Source: Clostridia bacterium
GTDB lineage: Bacteria; Bacillota; Clostridia; Oscillospirales; Acutalibacteraceae
DNA length: 44,447 nucleotides
Assembly: GCA_900770255.1 (NCBI GenBank)
Contig: CAAGJN010000031.1
Location: 1-44,447 of the forward strand
Direction: 5' to 3'
Shown here: positions 1-7,854 of the stretch, piece after piece
Layout: each line of letters starts with the position of its first letter
Numbering within the stretch: the first letter of the stretch is position 1
Position numbers and translations under genes: made by a program
Notes under the pieces: model-generated
Databases searched by the model: none
What the model was told of the DNA's origin: nothing
Seen by the model: the letters and a program-made list of their open reading frames with translations, nothing else

Positions 1-17
1 AAGGAGGCGAGTCCTAA

Positions 18-821
18 ATGAAGCTCTTCAGAAGAAAGAAGGTATCTGCTCACCATTCGCCGACAGAGCGCAAGTTCATTCTAGGCGATGATACAAGCTT
101 TGTGGTGGACGAGGCCTATAATACTCTCAGAAGCAATTTGATTTTTTCGTTGACTGGCAAGGGCTGCAAGGTCATTGAGTTCACCAGTTGCGGAATGAGT
201 GACGGCAAGAGCATAAACGTGCTCAACACAGCGATAACCTTTGCGGAAACAAACGCGAAGGTACTGCTTATAGACTGCGACCTTCGCCGCCCGAATATAA
301 GCAGGCTTCTCTCGCACAAGTCTTCTCCGGGGCTTACGAATGTGCTTGTCAATGCGAGTACTCTTGATGAGTCGATAGTCAGGCTTGACGACTACAATAT
401 GGATGTGCTCTTTGCGGGCTACCTGCCGCCTAACCCCAGCGAGCTGCTGACCAGTGATGCGCTTGCAGAGCTTATGAGCACTCTGAAAGAAAGATATGAC
501 TATATTTTCATCGACACTCCGCCTGTAGCAGCCGTTATAGATGCGGCGGTTATCGCGAAGTATACCGACGGCGCGGTTGTCGTTGTGCGCCCCGGCTCAG
601 TAAAGAAGGAAGAACTTGTAAACGTTGTCAATCAGCTTGAGTTTGCCGACGCCAAGGTCATCGGTTTTATCCTAAACGGCATAGATGTGGAGGATAAAGG
701 CTATTCACATCGCAGCGGTTATAAATATACTTACGCTTATGTCAACGGGTCGGAAAATCCCAAGGCGGCTAAAAATGCCAAGGGCTCCGCTAAACATGAC
801 GACTCAAAGAAAAATAAATAA
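18..821 (+). CDS. CpsD/CapB-family tyrosine-protein kinase (exopolysaccharide regulation)
   Basis: Predicted cytoplasmic bacterial tyrosine kinase of the CpsD/CapB/Wze type. Such proteins autophosphorylate and, together with a membrane polysaccharide co-polymerase, control capsule or exopolysaccharide chain length. Seen: the family motif EAYNTLRSNL (about residues 32-41), a P-loop CGMSDGKSI with K64, Walker A' VLLIDCDLRRP (82-92), Walker B YDYIFIDTPP (about 160-169), and a tyrosine-rich C-terminus (GYSHRSGYKYTYAY) where autophosphorylation normally occurs, followed by a Lys/Asp-rich tail. The length of 267 aa is slightly above the usual 230-250. AAGGAGG at 1-7 precedes the ATG with normal spacing. 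A rho-independent terminator follows, so this is the last gene of its transcript. The co-polymerase and the rest of the polysaccharide locus would lie to the left of the window (inference). The P-loop has Cys where Ala/Gly is usual. Confidence 0.9.
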   Translation: MKLFRRKKVSAHHSPTERKFILGDDTSFVVDEAYNTLRSNLIFSLTGKGCKVIEFTSCGMSDGKSINVLNTAITFAETNAKVLLIDCDLRRPNISRLLSHKSSPGLTNVLVNASTLDESIVRLDDYNMDVLFAGYLPPNPSELLTSDALAELMSTLKERYDYIFIDTPPVAAVIDAAVIAKYTDGAVVVVRPGSVKKEELVNVVNQLEFADAKVIGFILNGIDVEDKGYSHRSGYKYTYAYVNGSENPKAAKNAKGSAKHDDSKKNK

Positions 822-829
822 ATTTTTCG

Positions 830-855
830 GCAGCTTCACTTTGAAGCTGCTTTTT
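830..855 (+). terminator. Rho-independent terminator after the CpsD-like kinase
   Basis: A perfect 9-bp stem (GCAGCTTCA at 830-838 pairing with TGAAGCTGC at 842-850) closes a 3-nt loop and is followed by five T residues. It lies 8 nt after the stop codon of the kinase gene and ends the polysaccharide transcript. Confidence 0.9.
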
Positions 856-1140
856 AATTTGCGTAGGGTTTATCTGTTTGTTTTATGTCGGATACGTGAC
901 TGCGGCGTAAATCTGAATAGATAATAAAAAACAGGCTTTTTGTGGAACTTTAGCGCCATATATGATAGAATGAATTATACTCGTCATATTGCTGCCGAGA
1001 GCACAAAGCGTTAAAAAGGAAACAATGTGCAAAAGCGTTCTTTGAGGAGAAGAGCGAGAAAAGCTGAAGATAACGGCAGCAGTGAACAGCAAAGCGGCAA
1101 GGATCAATGACATAACAAAGGTTTTCAGAGGAGTGGTCTG
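856..1140. other. Intergenic stretch, no confident gene
   Basis: About 285 bases between the terminator and the phosphotransferase gene. The only open frame worth mentioning is on the minus strand at 883-1113. It would give a 76-aa hydrophobic protein with one or two membrane-like segments. Its ATG lacks a recognisable ribosome binding site, and the open frame continues upstream of it into the neighbouring gene. It could be a small membrane protein, a gene remnant or chance. The AT-rich part at about 920-985 probably contains the promoter of the downstream pair, but no box pair with good spacing stands out. Confidence 0.35.
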
Positions 1141-2097
1141 ATGAATATTGAAAAAGTTGTTCCGCTGGAGCTCGACGCTAAAAAAGCGGCGGACTATGCT
1201 CTGAGCGTTGCCGGGGAGGGGCTCGGAAAAAGAGCCGTGAGAGCAAAGAGTCTCGGCGGCGGTTCATTCGGCATGGCCTTCGCCGTGACGTTGAGCGACG
1301 GAAGCGAGGCTGTAGTCAAGTTCCTGCGCGCTGACGGCATGCTCAAAAAGGAGACACACGACCTTGCTTTGCTCGCCGAGCATTGCGGTGTGCGTATGCC
1401 GACGGTCTTTTTTTCGCGCGTCAGGGATGATGTTGTTCCGGTGGACAGCTATGTTATGGACAAAATAGACGGCAAAACCCTGCTTATGGATTTCCCTAAG
1501 CTGCTCTGCTCAAAGAGCGCGAAGCTGCGATTTGCAGATGAGGTTACGTCGGCACTGCACGGTATACATGAATGTACGGCCGATAAGTTCGGCGACACAA
1601 TGGATCCGAAATATACAACATGGACGGATTGCTATGAGCCCTTCGCGCGCGGCGTGCTCAAAAAGGCCGAAGAGCTTGCATCTTCTGGTCAGCTTTCTCA
1701 GAATATAGTTGAAGCTATGCGCAGGGCATGGGATAAGTTCGGCGATATATTTTCCGAGTCCGTCGGCGAGGCGTGCCTCATACACGGCGATCTCAATGTC
1801 GGCAACATAATGGTCGGCAAGGGGCTCAACATAACCGGCTTTATCGATCCGCTCAATTCGATGTATGCGGACAGAGAATATGATCTGTTTCAGTTTAACA
1901 ACTTGACGGGCAAAAAGTTTTATCTCTGCGATACATATGCTAAGAAGTACGGCGTGAGCAAAAATTTTGAACAGAAGCTGGCCTTTTACGGCTTGTGGAA
2001 CGAGGTCTATTGCTTCATAAAGGCGGGCACGCTCATTCCGTTTATTATGAACCCGCTTGTCAAAAACATGAACGCGGTGCTTGACAGGAGCTTTTGA
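1141..2097 (+). CDS. APH-family phosphotransferase (protein-kinase-like small-molecule kinase)
   Basis: A member of the aminoglycoside phosphotransferase/choline kinase/fructosamine kinase superfamily (APH, PF01636-like). These cytoplasmic enzymes transfer phosphate from ATP to small hydroxylated or aminated compounds. Seen: a glycine-rich loop LGGGSFGMAFAVTL (about residues 38-51), the conserved lysine in VVKFL, the catalytic loop HGDLNVGNIMV with the base Asp, and the metal-binding IDPLNSMYADREYDL. The 318-aa length fits the family. The start ATG is preceded by AGAGGAGTGG. The next gene begins 1 nt after the stop, so the two are probably co-transcribed and coupled. The substrate cannot be read from the sequence. 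A resistance role is not supported, since chromosomal members of this family in Clostridia have many substrates. Confidence 0.8.
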   Translation: MNIEKVVPLELDAKKAADYALSVAGEGLGKRAVRAKSLGGGSFGMAFAVTLSDGSEAVVKFLRADGMLKKETHDLALLAEHCGVRMPTVFFSRVRDDVVPVDSYVMDKIDGKTLLMDFPKLLCSKSAKLRFADEVTSALHGIHECTADKFGDTMDPKYTTWTDCYEPFARGVLKKAEELASSGQLSQNIVEAMRRAWDKFGDIFSESVGEACLIHGDLNVGNIMVGKGLNITGFIDPLNSMYADREYDLFQFNNLTGKKFYLCDTYAKKYGVSKNFEQKLAFYGLWNEVYCFIKAGTLIPFIMNPLVKNMNAVLDRSF

Positions 2098-2098
2098 T

Positions 2099-3016
2099 AT
2101 GTCTATACAGGCAAAAATATTGAGCATATTGCTGAGCGCCGTGTTCCATTCGCGCTTTATAAAAAATGAGAATATGAGCGAAGACGCAGGGCGGCGGACA
2201 AAGAATACCGTGTCAGTATATAAGCCGCCAAAGGGATACAGGCTTGTTCGCGAGCGTTGCGGCGAGTGTGCGGTCGAGGGGCTTATCCCGAGCGATGTGC
2301 GGACTGATACGGTGATATTTCACATTCACGGCGGCAGCTTTAAAATAAAGCTTTTGGATTTCTATCGCCGCACCGCTCTGCGCTACAGCAGGTCGGCGGG
2401 CGGCGCGCCGGTCTGGAGCGTTGACTACAGAACCATGCCGGAGCATGTATTCCCGGCCCAGCTTGAGGATACGCTCTCGGCGTGGGAGCACCTGCTTTCA
2501 AAGGGGATCGCTCCGGAGAACATAGTTGTTATCGGCGACAGCAGCGGCGCCAATCTGACGCTCGCAATGGCGCTCCGACTCCGCGACAGCGGCAGACCGC
2601 TGCCTAAAATGCTCGTTTGCTTTTCACTCTGGGGCGATATGACGGCGCGCGGCGAGTCATATGAGCGCAACTGCCACACCGATCCTTTCTACGGTATACC
2701 TAAGAGGGAGCGCTTTGAGGATCACGAGGCCTATTTCAGGCGCCGCCCCAAGTATGCGGGCGATCACGAGCTGACGGATCCCTATCTCTCGCCGTCGTTT
2801 GCTGATTTTTCAGGTCTGCCGCCCGTTGCATTTTTCTGCGGTACCGCAGAGGTTGGGGAGAGCGACAGCGATACGGCCTTTGAGAACGCCCAAAAGTCGG
2901 GAGTTGACGCTGAGCTTCACAAATTTAAGGGCATGTTTCATGACTTCCAGCTTGTGCCGACCCTGCCGGAGAGCAGAAAAGCGTTCAGAATACTCAAACA
3001 GATACTCGAAAAATAA
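2099..3016 (+). CDS. Alpha/beta hydrolase, HSL/acetyl-esterase type
   Basis: Predicted serine esterase of the hormone-sensitive-lipase-like alpha/beta hydrolase family (Abhydrolase_3), hydrolysing short-chain esters. Seen: the oxyanion motif HGGSF, the nucleophile elbow GDSSGANL with its central Ser, a later acidic region (GTAEVGESD) that can supply the Asp, and the terminal His in GMFHDFQ. I chose the ATG at 2099 because AGGAG at 2086-2090 lies 8 nt upstream. An in-frame TTG at 2081 would overlap the previous gene and has no such site. With this start the protein is 305 aa, normal for the family. It follows the APH-like kinase by 1 nt, so the pair may act on the same small molecule (inference). 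A strong terminator follows. Confidence 0.87.
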   Translation: MSIQAKILSILLSAVFHSRFIKNENMSEDAGRRTKNTVSVYKPPKGYRLVRERCGECAVEGLIPSDVRTDTVIFHIHGGSFKIKLLDFYRRTALRYSRSAGGAPVWSVDYRTMPEHVFPAQLEDTLSAWEHLLSKGIAPENIVVIGDSSGANLTLAMALRLRDSGRPLPKMLVCFSLWGDMTARGESYERNCHTDPFYGIPKRERFEDHEAYFRRRPKYAGDHELTDPYLSPSFADFSGLPPVAFFCGTAEVGESDSDTAFENAQKSGVDAELHKFKGMFHDFQLVPTLPESRKAFRILKQILEK

Positions 3017-3017
3017 G

Positions 3018-3047
3018 ACCGACAGCCGCATGCGGCTGTCGGTTTTT
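3018..3047. terminator. Bidirectional terminator between convergent genes
   Basis: A perfect 13+13-nt inverted repeat (3018-3030 with 3031-3043, tip GCATGC) is followed on the plus strand by TTTTT. On the minus strand it is followed by TCTTATTTTT. It separates the esterase gene from the convergent metallophosphoesterase gene and can stop transcription from both sides. Confidence 0.9.
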
Positions 3048-3060
3048 GCCTTTGCTGTGT

Positions 3061-4434
3061 TTATATTATTGCATCCTCCGGATTCGGATTGCTTCCGGTG
3101 AGGATAGCGTCAATACATTCGTTGAGCTTTCTGAAAGTTGAATTATTTTTAAGCAGGCGCGAGGGGATAGAGACGGTTCCCGCAGCGAGCCTGTAATAAG
3201 CGCTGTCTCTTCCTACCCGGTTGAGCCCGCCGTCGAGAAAGGAGAGCAGGATGCCGTGGACGATATCGATAACTTTTATGTCCGCAAGTTCCTCGGCGTC
3301 CTTTCGGTCGAGCACCTTGCCGAAGGTCAGACGGCTGACCTTCCTGTAAAATTTCATCACGTCCGATTCGAGCAGCAGCTTCGCCAAAGGCTTGGCAATG
3401 GGACGAAACATAGATATTTTTTCACCGCTGATTCCGAGCGCGTCGAGCCTCTTTTTGAACTCGTCACGGCTCTTGACAGCGCCCCTGAGCGGCAGATCGA
3501 TCATCTGAACTGCGTGCTTTTTCAGGAACTCCTGCGCGTCGTCCGCTCCCTTGAAGCTCTTGAGGTGATCGGTAACTATGTGCAGCCGTCCGTCTGCGGT
3601 TACGGTGACGTTGACTATCGGAGCGGGATAGCCGCATAGCGAGCCTATGTTGACCTCGGTTATCGGATTGCCCGCAGGTGAAACGAACGTGTCGATGCGC
3701 TGAATGTGCGAATGTCCGACGAACATATACCGCAGTCCGGCATCTGCAAGCTTTGAGGCCACCTCCTCACGGTCGCCGACGCAGTGGCCGCTCGTTATGA
3801 ACGGATGTATGTGGGCGATGAGCAGATGGTGCTCCATGCCGATAATCAACTGCCCGTCCTCTTTTGCTTTTCGTATCTGCTCCTCAATCCACGCCATGTG
3901 ATCGGGTGTGTAGCCTGCGCGCCCCTTGCCGTTCTGATCGTCATTGAGCGCCAGGAGCCGAACACCGTCTGCGATCTGGGCGACATATGAGTATATACCG
4001 AGATGCGTTTTATATGAGCTGATGGCGCGGTCAAGGCCAAACTCGCGGTAAAACTCGCTGAGCTGATCGTGCGGCAGCGTTTCGACGTCGTTGGAGACCG
4101 AGCCGCCGCAGAATCTGCGCGGATTTTCGTCGCAGCACCAGTCATGCGTCGCAGTGATCACATAGATCGGGACGTGCTTTTGAAGCTCCCGCAGCTTTTC
4201 TCTGAACTCATCGTGGCAGACGAGCTCTCCGTCATTAGTCAGATCGCCCGCGATCATAACTGCCGCAGGGGGATCTTCGATTATCTTTTTGAACGCGGCG
4301 TCGATTATCTCGCCCGTCTCCTCGAGGCACTTCTGATCCGATGCGCTCCGGTAGGCATAGGATTCGCCGCCGTCAGAGAGAGTGCGCGAAAAGTAGTGGG
4401 TGTCAGCTATGAATACAAAGCGCGGGTCACTCAT
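3061..4434 (-). CDS. Calcineurin-like metallophosphoesterase
   Basis: Predicted dinuclear-metal phosphoesterase (PF00149 superfamily) with no signal peptide, so probably cytoplasmic. Motifs in order from the N-terminus: FIADTHYF (D-x-H), IAGDLTND (GD), ATHDWC in the place of the usual GN-H-D/E, GMEHHLL, and VGHSHIQ (GHxH). The C-terminal 190 residues have no recognisable fold. I chose the ATG at 4434 because the upstream transporter stop overlaps it (8-nt overlap) and GGGTGA precedes it. A GTG 9 nt further upstream is the alternative. It is the second gene of an operon with the sugar symporter. The substrate is unknown; similar proteins act on nucleotides, phospholipids or phosphoproteins. 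The replacement of the GNHD asparagine is notable. Confidence 0.82.
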   Translation of the reverse strand: MSDPRFVFIADTHYFSRTLSDGGESYAYRSASDQKCLEETGEIIDAAFKKIIEDPPAAVMIAGDLTNDGELVCHDEFREKLRELQKHVPIYVITATHDWCCDENPRRFCGGSVSNDVETLPHDQLSEFYREFGLDRAISSYKTHLGIYSYVAQIADGVRLLALNDDQNGKGRAGYTPDHMAWIEEQIRKAKEDGQLIIGMEHHLLIAHIHPFITSGHCVGDREEVASKLADAGLRYMFVGHSHIQRIDTFVSPAGNPITEVNIGSLCGYPAPIVNVTVTADGRLHIVTDHLKSFKGADDAQEFLKKHAVQMIDLPLRGAVKSRDEFKKRLDALGISGEKISMFRPIAKPLAKLLLESDVMKFYRKVSRLTFGKVLDRKDAEELADIKVIDIVHGILLSFLDGGLNRVGRDSAYYRLAAGTVSIPSRLLKNNSTFRKLNECIDAILTGSNPNPEDAII

Positions 4435-5953
4435 TTGTTTCACCCGATGCCTGCATCTCAGCCGCAGTTTCTGCCGATATGGCGGCGCGGCGCTCCGAAA
4501 TTTCAGCCATCATCTTGCGGTGGCTGTCGCCGGTGATGTTGTAGAAGTGGATCGGGATGAGCATGAGCAGATAGCCGATCGCTGGGACGATAGTCGTCAT
4601 TGTAAAGAGTGAAAGATTGGTCGTATGGCTCTGTATCATCGAGCCCTCTGTGTGGCTTACATATCCTGCGATGCCGAGGATAGCAATGCCGATCGAAGAG
4701 GCAAAGGTGTTTTCGATCTTGCCCGTGAAGCTCATTATCGAGAGCATGATTCCCTCAACGCGGCGGCCTGTTTTCCACTCGATGTAATCGACCGTCTCCG
4801 CCTCCATCTCCTTTTGCATGAGGTTTTTGAACTCAAGCGGGATGGTGGTCAGACCCGTAAAGAGAATAACGAGAATAGCCGTAAAGATCGAAGCTGACTG
4901 TCCTGCGGGCTTGTTGATCAGTCCGCTGTAGGTGGTCAGCGCGAAGAGCACATGCAGCACGATCGCAGAGACGCAACAGAGCTGGAAAAACCTGCGCGAG
5001 TCGGCGCGGCGGCCGAGCTTCTCGACTATCTTGGGCACAAGTATGCCGGCGAGCAGGAAGCCGGGAAACTTGATGATATCGATAAAGACGTTATATTTCC
5101 TGTTGAAGAGCAGGTCGGCTACAAAGTAGAACGAGATCTGCTCGGGAATTTTGCATATAAGGAAGAAGATATTTGCGAAGAAGAGCATGAGCAGGGGTCT
5201 GTTCTTGAACAGCAGCGAAAAGCACTCCTTGACGCTGGGCGTGTCGGACTGGTGCTGCGCGCGCTCTTTTGTGTTTTTGTAGGTCAGGCGCGTGAGCAAG
5301 ATGATAAACACGGCCGAGATGATCGCCGAGGTCAGATATGCCTGCGGGGTGTGATCCTTGAAATATGGGAGCAGAGCCGCGCCCGCGACAAATACCTGCG
5401 GCAGAGCGCCGACGACGGAGCGCGTTATGGAGCTGATTCCGAATAGCTTGGTTCGCTCGATGCCGCTCGGGGTGATTGAAAACGCCAGCGCGCCCATGGG
5501 AATATCGAACGCTGTGTAAGTCACGTCGAGCATGACGAACAGGAATGTGGTGTATACGATGTTAAACACCGGGCTCGCGTCCGCGCTGCCGATAAAGAAC
5601 AGCACCATGACGAGAGATACGAACAGCGGAGCCCATTTGATATACGGGCGCATCTGGCCGTTCTTTGTTCTGGTCTTGTCAACGATAACGCCCATAATCG
5701 GGTCATTTATCGCGTCGAAAATTCCGCAGAAAAATCTGATCTTTGACGCGACGCCCATGGGGTTTGAGAGTTTTTTGAACAGAACGTCAGTCAGGAAGAA
5801 GTTTATGTACTTCGAGCTTGTCATGCTTGTATTCATGCCCTGAGCTCCGCGACCGAGTGCGTAGGAGAGGGTCTCTCTCCAAGTAAGTACGGTTTCTTCG
5901 CCGACGTCGGTTTTAATGATCTTTGAGTCAAGAAAGTCTGAGATCTTACCCAC
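4427..5953 (-). CDS. GPH-family sugar:cation symporter (MFS)
   Basis: Predicted inner-membrane transporter of the glycoside-pentoside-hexuronide:cation symporter family (MelB/XynP-like, MFS_2). These proteins import sugars or glycosides with Na+ or H+. The 508-aa protein has about 12 hydrophobic segments. Its N-terminal WRETLSYALGRGAQGM region and the following loop with DAINDPIMGVIVDKTRTKNGQMRPYI match the family's conserved helix I region and the cytoplasmic loop between helices 2 and 3. The start is GTG at 5953 with AGGAGG 7 nt upstream. A well-placed promoter precedes it. It overlaps the metallophosphoesterase gene by 8 nt, and it is divergent from a Gfo/Idh/MocA oxidoreductase that may process the imported sugar (inference). 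Confidence 0.88.
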   Translation of the reverse strand: MGKISDFLDSKIIKTDVGEETVLTWRETLSYALGRGAQGMNTSMTSSKYINFFLTDVLFKKLSNPMGVASKIRFFCGIFDAINDPIMGVIVDKTRTKNGQMRPYIKWAPLFVSLVMVLFFIGSADASPVFNIVYTTFLFVMLDVTYTAFDIPMGALAFSITPSGIERTKLFGISSITRSVVGALPQVFVAGAALLPYFKDHTPQAYLTSAIISAVFIILLTRLTYKNTKERAQHQSDTPSVKECFSLLFKNRPLLMLFFANIFFLICKIPEQISFYFVADLLFNRKYNVFIDIIKFPGFLLAGILVPKIVEKLGRRADSRRFFQLCCVSAIVLHVLFALTTYSGLINKPAGQSASIFTAILVILFTGLTTIPLEFKNLMQKEMEAETVDYIEWKTGRRVEGIMLSIMSFTGKIENTFASSIGIAILGIAGYVSHTEGSMIQSHTTNLSLFTMTTIVPAIGYLLMLIPIHFYNITGDSHRKMMAEISERRAAISAETAAEMQASGETNE

Positions 5954-5984
5954 TTGTTATCCTCCTTCAAGTATTATTAATGCT

Positions 5985-6013
5985 ATTATACAGTCGTAAA
6001 AAAATAAAAACAA
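5985..6013 (-). promoter_or_regulatory. Sigma-A type promoter for the symporter operon
   Basis: On the minus strand TTGTTT (6008-6013) and a perfect TATAAT (5985-5990) are separated by 17 nt. Transcription would start near 5978, leaving a short leader with the AGGAGG at 5961-5966. Confidence 0.7.
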
Positions 6014-6072
6014 GAAGCAGATGTGTAAAAAGTGTCCGAAAAAACATATTTTAATAAGTTTTTGCGTTTCGG

Positions 6073-6101
6073 TTTACTTTTTTTAGATATCCTGTTATTA
6101 T
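6073..6101 (+). promoter_or_regulatory. Sigma-A type promoter for the Gfo/Idh/MocA gene
   Basis: TTTACT (6073-6078) and TATTAT (6096-6101) are separated by 17 nt, about 30 nt before the start codon. It faces away from the symporter promoter. Only about 60 nt separate the two -35 boxes, so one regulator could serve both. Confidence 0.6.
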
Positions 6102-6136
6102 TGTGTGGATAAAAAACGTAAACGGAGGAACAGCAA

Positions 6137-7204
6137 ATGTCTGAAAAAATCAAAGTAGCTATTATCGGATGCGGCGCCATCGCCAATGCCGCGCACATCC
6201 CGGCTTATCTAAAAAATGACAGCGCGGAGATAAAATATTTCTGTGATATTATCCCCGAGAGAGCGGACGCCGCCGTTGAAAAATACGGCTGCGGAAAGGC
6301 CGTTTATGACTATCATGAGATACTCGGCGATCCCGAGCTTGATGCCGTTTCCGTATGCACCCATAACGATATGCACTCGGTCATCTCAATCGATTTTATG
6401 AAAGCCGGCAAGGACGTTTTGAGCGAAAAGCCCGCCGCGAGGGTGCTGCCCGAGGCACTCGAGATGCAGCGCGTATCGCACGAGACGGACCGAATACTCA
6501 GTATAGGCGTGTGCAATCGCTTCGGCGCTGCCGTCAATCATATTAAAGACCTTATCGCGCAGGGCGAGCTCGGCGAGGTCTATCATGTCTATGCCAGCTT
6601 CCGTGCACACCGTTCTATCCCGGGCATCGGCGGCGATTTCACCAAAAAAGCGGCCTCGGGCGGCGGCACGCTTATCGACTGGGGCGTGCACTATCTTGAT
6701 CTTATCCTGTATTGCTGCGGCGAGCCGAAGCCTCTGACCGCTTCGGGTCAGGCCTATTGTAAGCTCGGCAAGAACATCAAAGACTATGTCTATACGAGCA
6801 TGTGGGCTGAGAATACTGCCGACATGAACGGCACGTTTGACGTCGATGATTCGGTCACGGGCTTTATCAGAACCGACGGCCCGACTATAACCTTTAACGG
6901 CGCATGGGCGCAGAATATCGGCGAGAGCGAAACTTATATAGACTTCATCGGCGACAAGGCGGGCATACGCCTCCAGTATTGCGGCAACTTTACGCTCTAT
7001 TCCGTCAAGGACGGCATGCTGCTTAAGACTGAGCCGTCATATAAGACCAACAACTTCTATGAAGACGAGATAGCGTCATTTATCGACTGCGTCAGGAAGC
7101 ATGAACGCAACCGCGCAGATATCGATCTTGCTATCAACACCTCAAAGATCATGCAGGCCATATATGATTCCTCCGAGCTTCGCAGAGAGGTAACGATAGA
7201 CTGA
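6137..7204 (+). CDS. Gfo/Idh/MocA-family NAD(P)-dependent oxidoreductase
   Basis: Predicted cytoplasmic dehydrogenase of the glucose-fructose oxidoreductase/inositol dehydrogenase family, acting on a sugar or cyclitol. Seen: an N-terminal Rossmann motif VAIIGCGAIANAAHIPAY (about residues 6-23), the EKP-type active-site motif (LSEKPAA, about residues 95-101), and the GGGTLIDWGVHYLDLILY segment with the conserved Asp-x-x-x-His. The 355-aa length is standard. GGAGG at 6124-6128 precedes the ATG. It is divergent from a sugar symporter, which points to use of an imported sugar or sugar derivative (inference). The substrate cannot be named. Confidence 0.88.
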   Translation: MSEKIKVAIIGCGAIANAAHIPAYLKNDSAEIKYFCDIIPERADAAVEKYGCGKAVYDYHEILGDPELDAVSVCTHNDMHSVISIDFMKAGKDVLSEKPAARVLPEALEMQRVSHETDRILSIGVCNRFGAAVNHIKDLIAQGELGEVYHVYASFRAHRSIPGIGGDFTKKAASGGGTLIDWGVHYLDLILYCCGEPKPLTASGQAYCKLGKNIKDYVYTSMWAENTADMNGTFDVDDSVTGFIRTDGPTITFNGAWAQNIGESETYIDFIGDKAGIRLQYCGNFTLYSVKDGMLLKTEPSYKTNNFYEDEIASFIDCVRKHERNRADIDLAINTSKIMQAIYDSSELRREVTID

Positions 7205-7228
7205 AAAAGAGAATAAACATGTTATTAT
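7201..7228 (+). promoter_or_regulatory. Possible promoter for the Rrf2 regulator
   Basis: CTGAAA (7201-7206) and TATTAT (7223-7228) with a 16-nt spacer lie directly after the oxidoreductase stop codon and 20 nt before the regulator's GTG start. The match is moderate. Confidence 0.4.
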
Positions 7229-7247
7229 GTCTGCGAGGTGATAAGGT

Positions 7248-7667
7248 GTGAAAATATCCACCAAGGGACGTTATGCTTTGCGGCTGCTGCTCTATCTTGC
7301 GGAAAATCAGGCCGACGGCTTTGTGGCTCTCAAGGATGCAGCGGAGAGTCAGGGTATCTCAAAAAAATATCTTGAGCAGATAGTGCCCGTGCTTACGTCG
7401 AACGGAGTACTCAAGACTTCGCGCGGCTTTCAGGGCGGGTATCGCCTTGCAAAAGCTCCTTGCGAGCTGACTGTCGGTGAGGTGCTTCGCCTGACCGAGG
7501 GCAGTCTTTCACCGGTAGCCTGCCTCGAAGGTGAGAGCAATGAGTGCCCGCGCTGCGTCGGCTGCGCGACGCTTCCCGTGTGGAAGGGACTCGAGCGCGT
7601 TATCAACGAATATCTTGACAGCATCACTGTCCGTGACTTAATAGACGGCAGGATCGGAGAAAAATAA
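7248..7667 (+). CDS. Rrf2-family transcriptional regulator with cysteine cluster
   Basis: A small winged-helix DNA-binding regulator of the Rrf2 family, which includes IscR, NsrR and CymR. Seen: the typical N-terminus MKISTKGRYALRLLLYLA, the recognition-helix region SQGISKKYLEQIVPVL, the wing SRGFQGGYRLAK, and four cysteines at C92, C100, C103 and C106 in the loop where IscR/NsrR bind an Fe-S cluster. This suggests a redox or Fe-S sensor rather than a CymR-type cysteine sensor (inference). The GTG start is chosen because AGGTGAT precedes it. No isc, suf or cysteine genes are adjacent, so the regulon is not evident. A terminator follows immediately. Confidence 0.9.
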   Translation: MKISTKGRYALRLLLYLAENQADGFVALKDAAESQGISKKYLEQIVPVLTSNGVLKTSRGFQGGYRLAKAPCELTVGEVLRLTEGSLSPVACLEGESNECPRCVGCATLPVWKGLERVINEYLDSITVRDLIDGRIGEK

Positions 7668-7679
7668 CCGAATACCGAG

Positions 7680-7716
7680 AGCCCGGCGGATCATCTCCGA
7701 CGGGCTTATTTTATTG
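7680..7716 (+). terminator. Terminator after the Rrf2 gene
   Basis: An 11-bp stem with one mismatch (7680-7690 with 7696-7706, loop TCATC) is followed by TTATTTTATT. It is 12 nt after the regulator's stop codon. Confidence 0.8.
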
Positions 7717-7854
7717 TGGTTTCCAGAGCAGGCGGAGCAAAAATATTCCGCGCCCGGGGAGATAAATATTATCAGGCCTTTTGCGCCCGTTTAGCACATT
7801 TTATATCGTCCCGAGGCATAAATATAGCGTACAAGCCGAAGGGGGATCAGGAAA

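Noticed and set aside
1141..2097. Aminoglycoside resistance gene
   Set aside because: The fold is APH-like, but no specific aminoglycoside phosphotransferase subfamily is recognisable, and the context with an esterase is chromosomal and metabolic rather than mobile.
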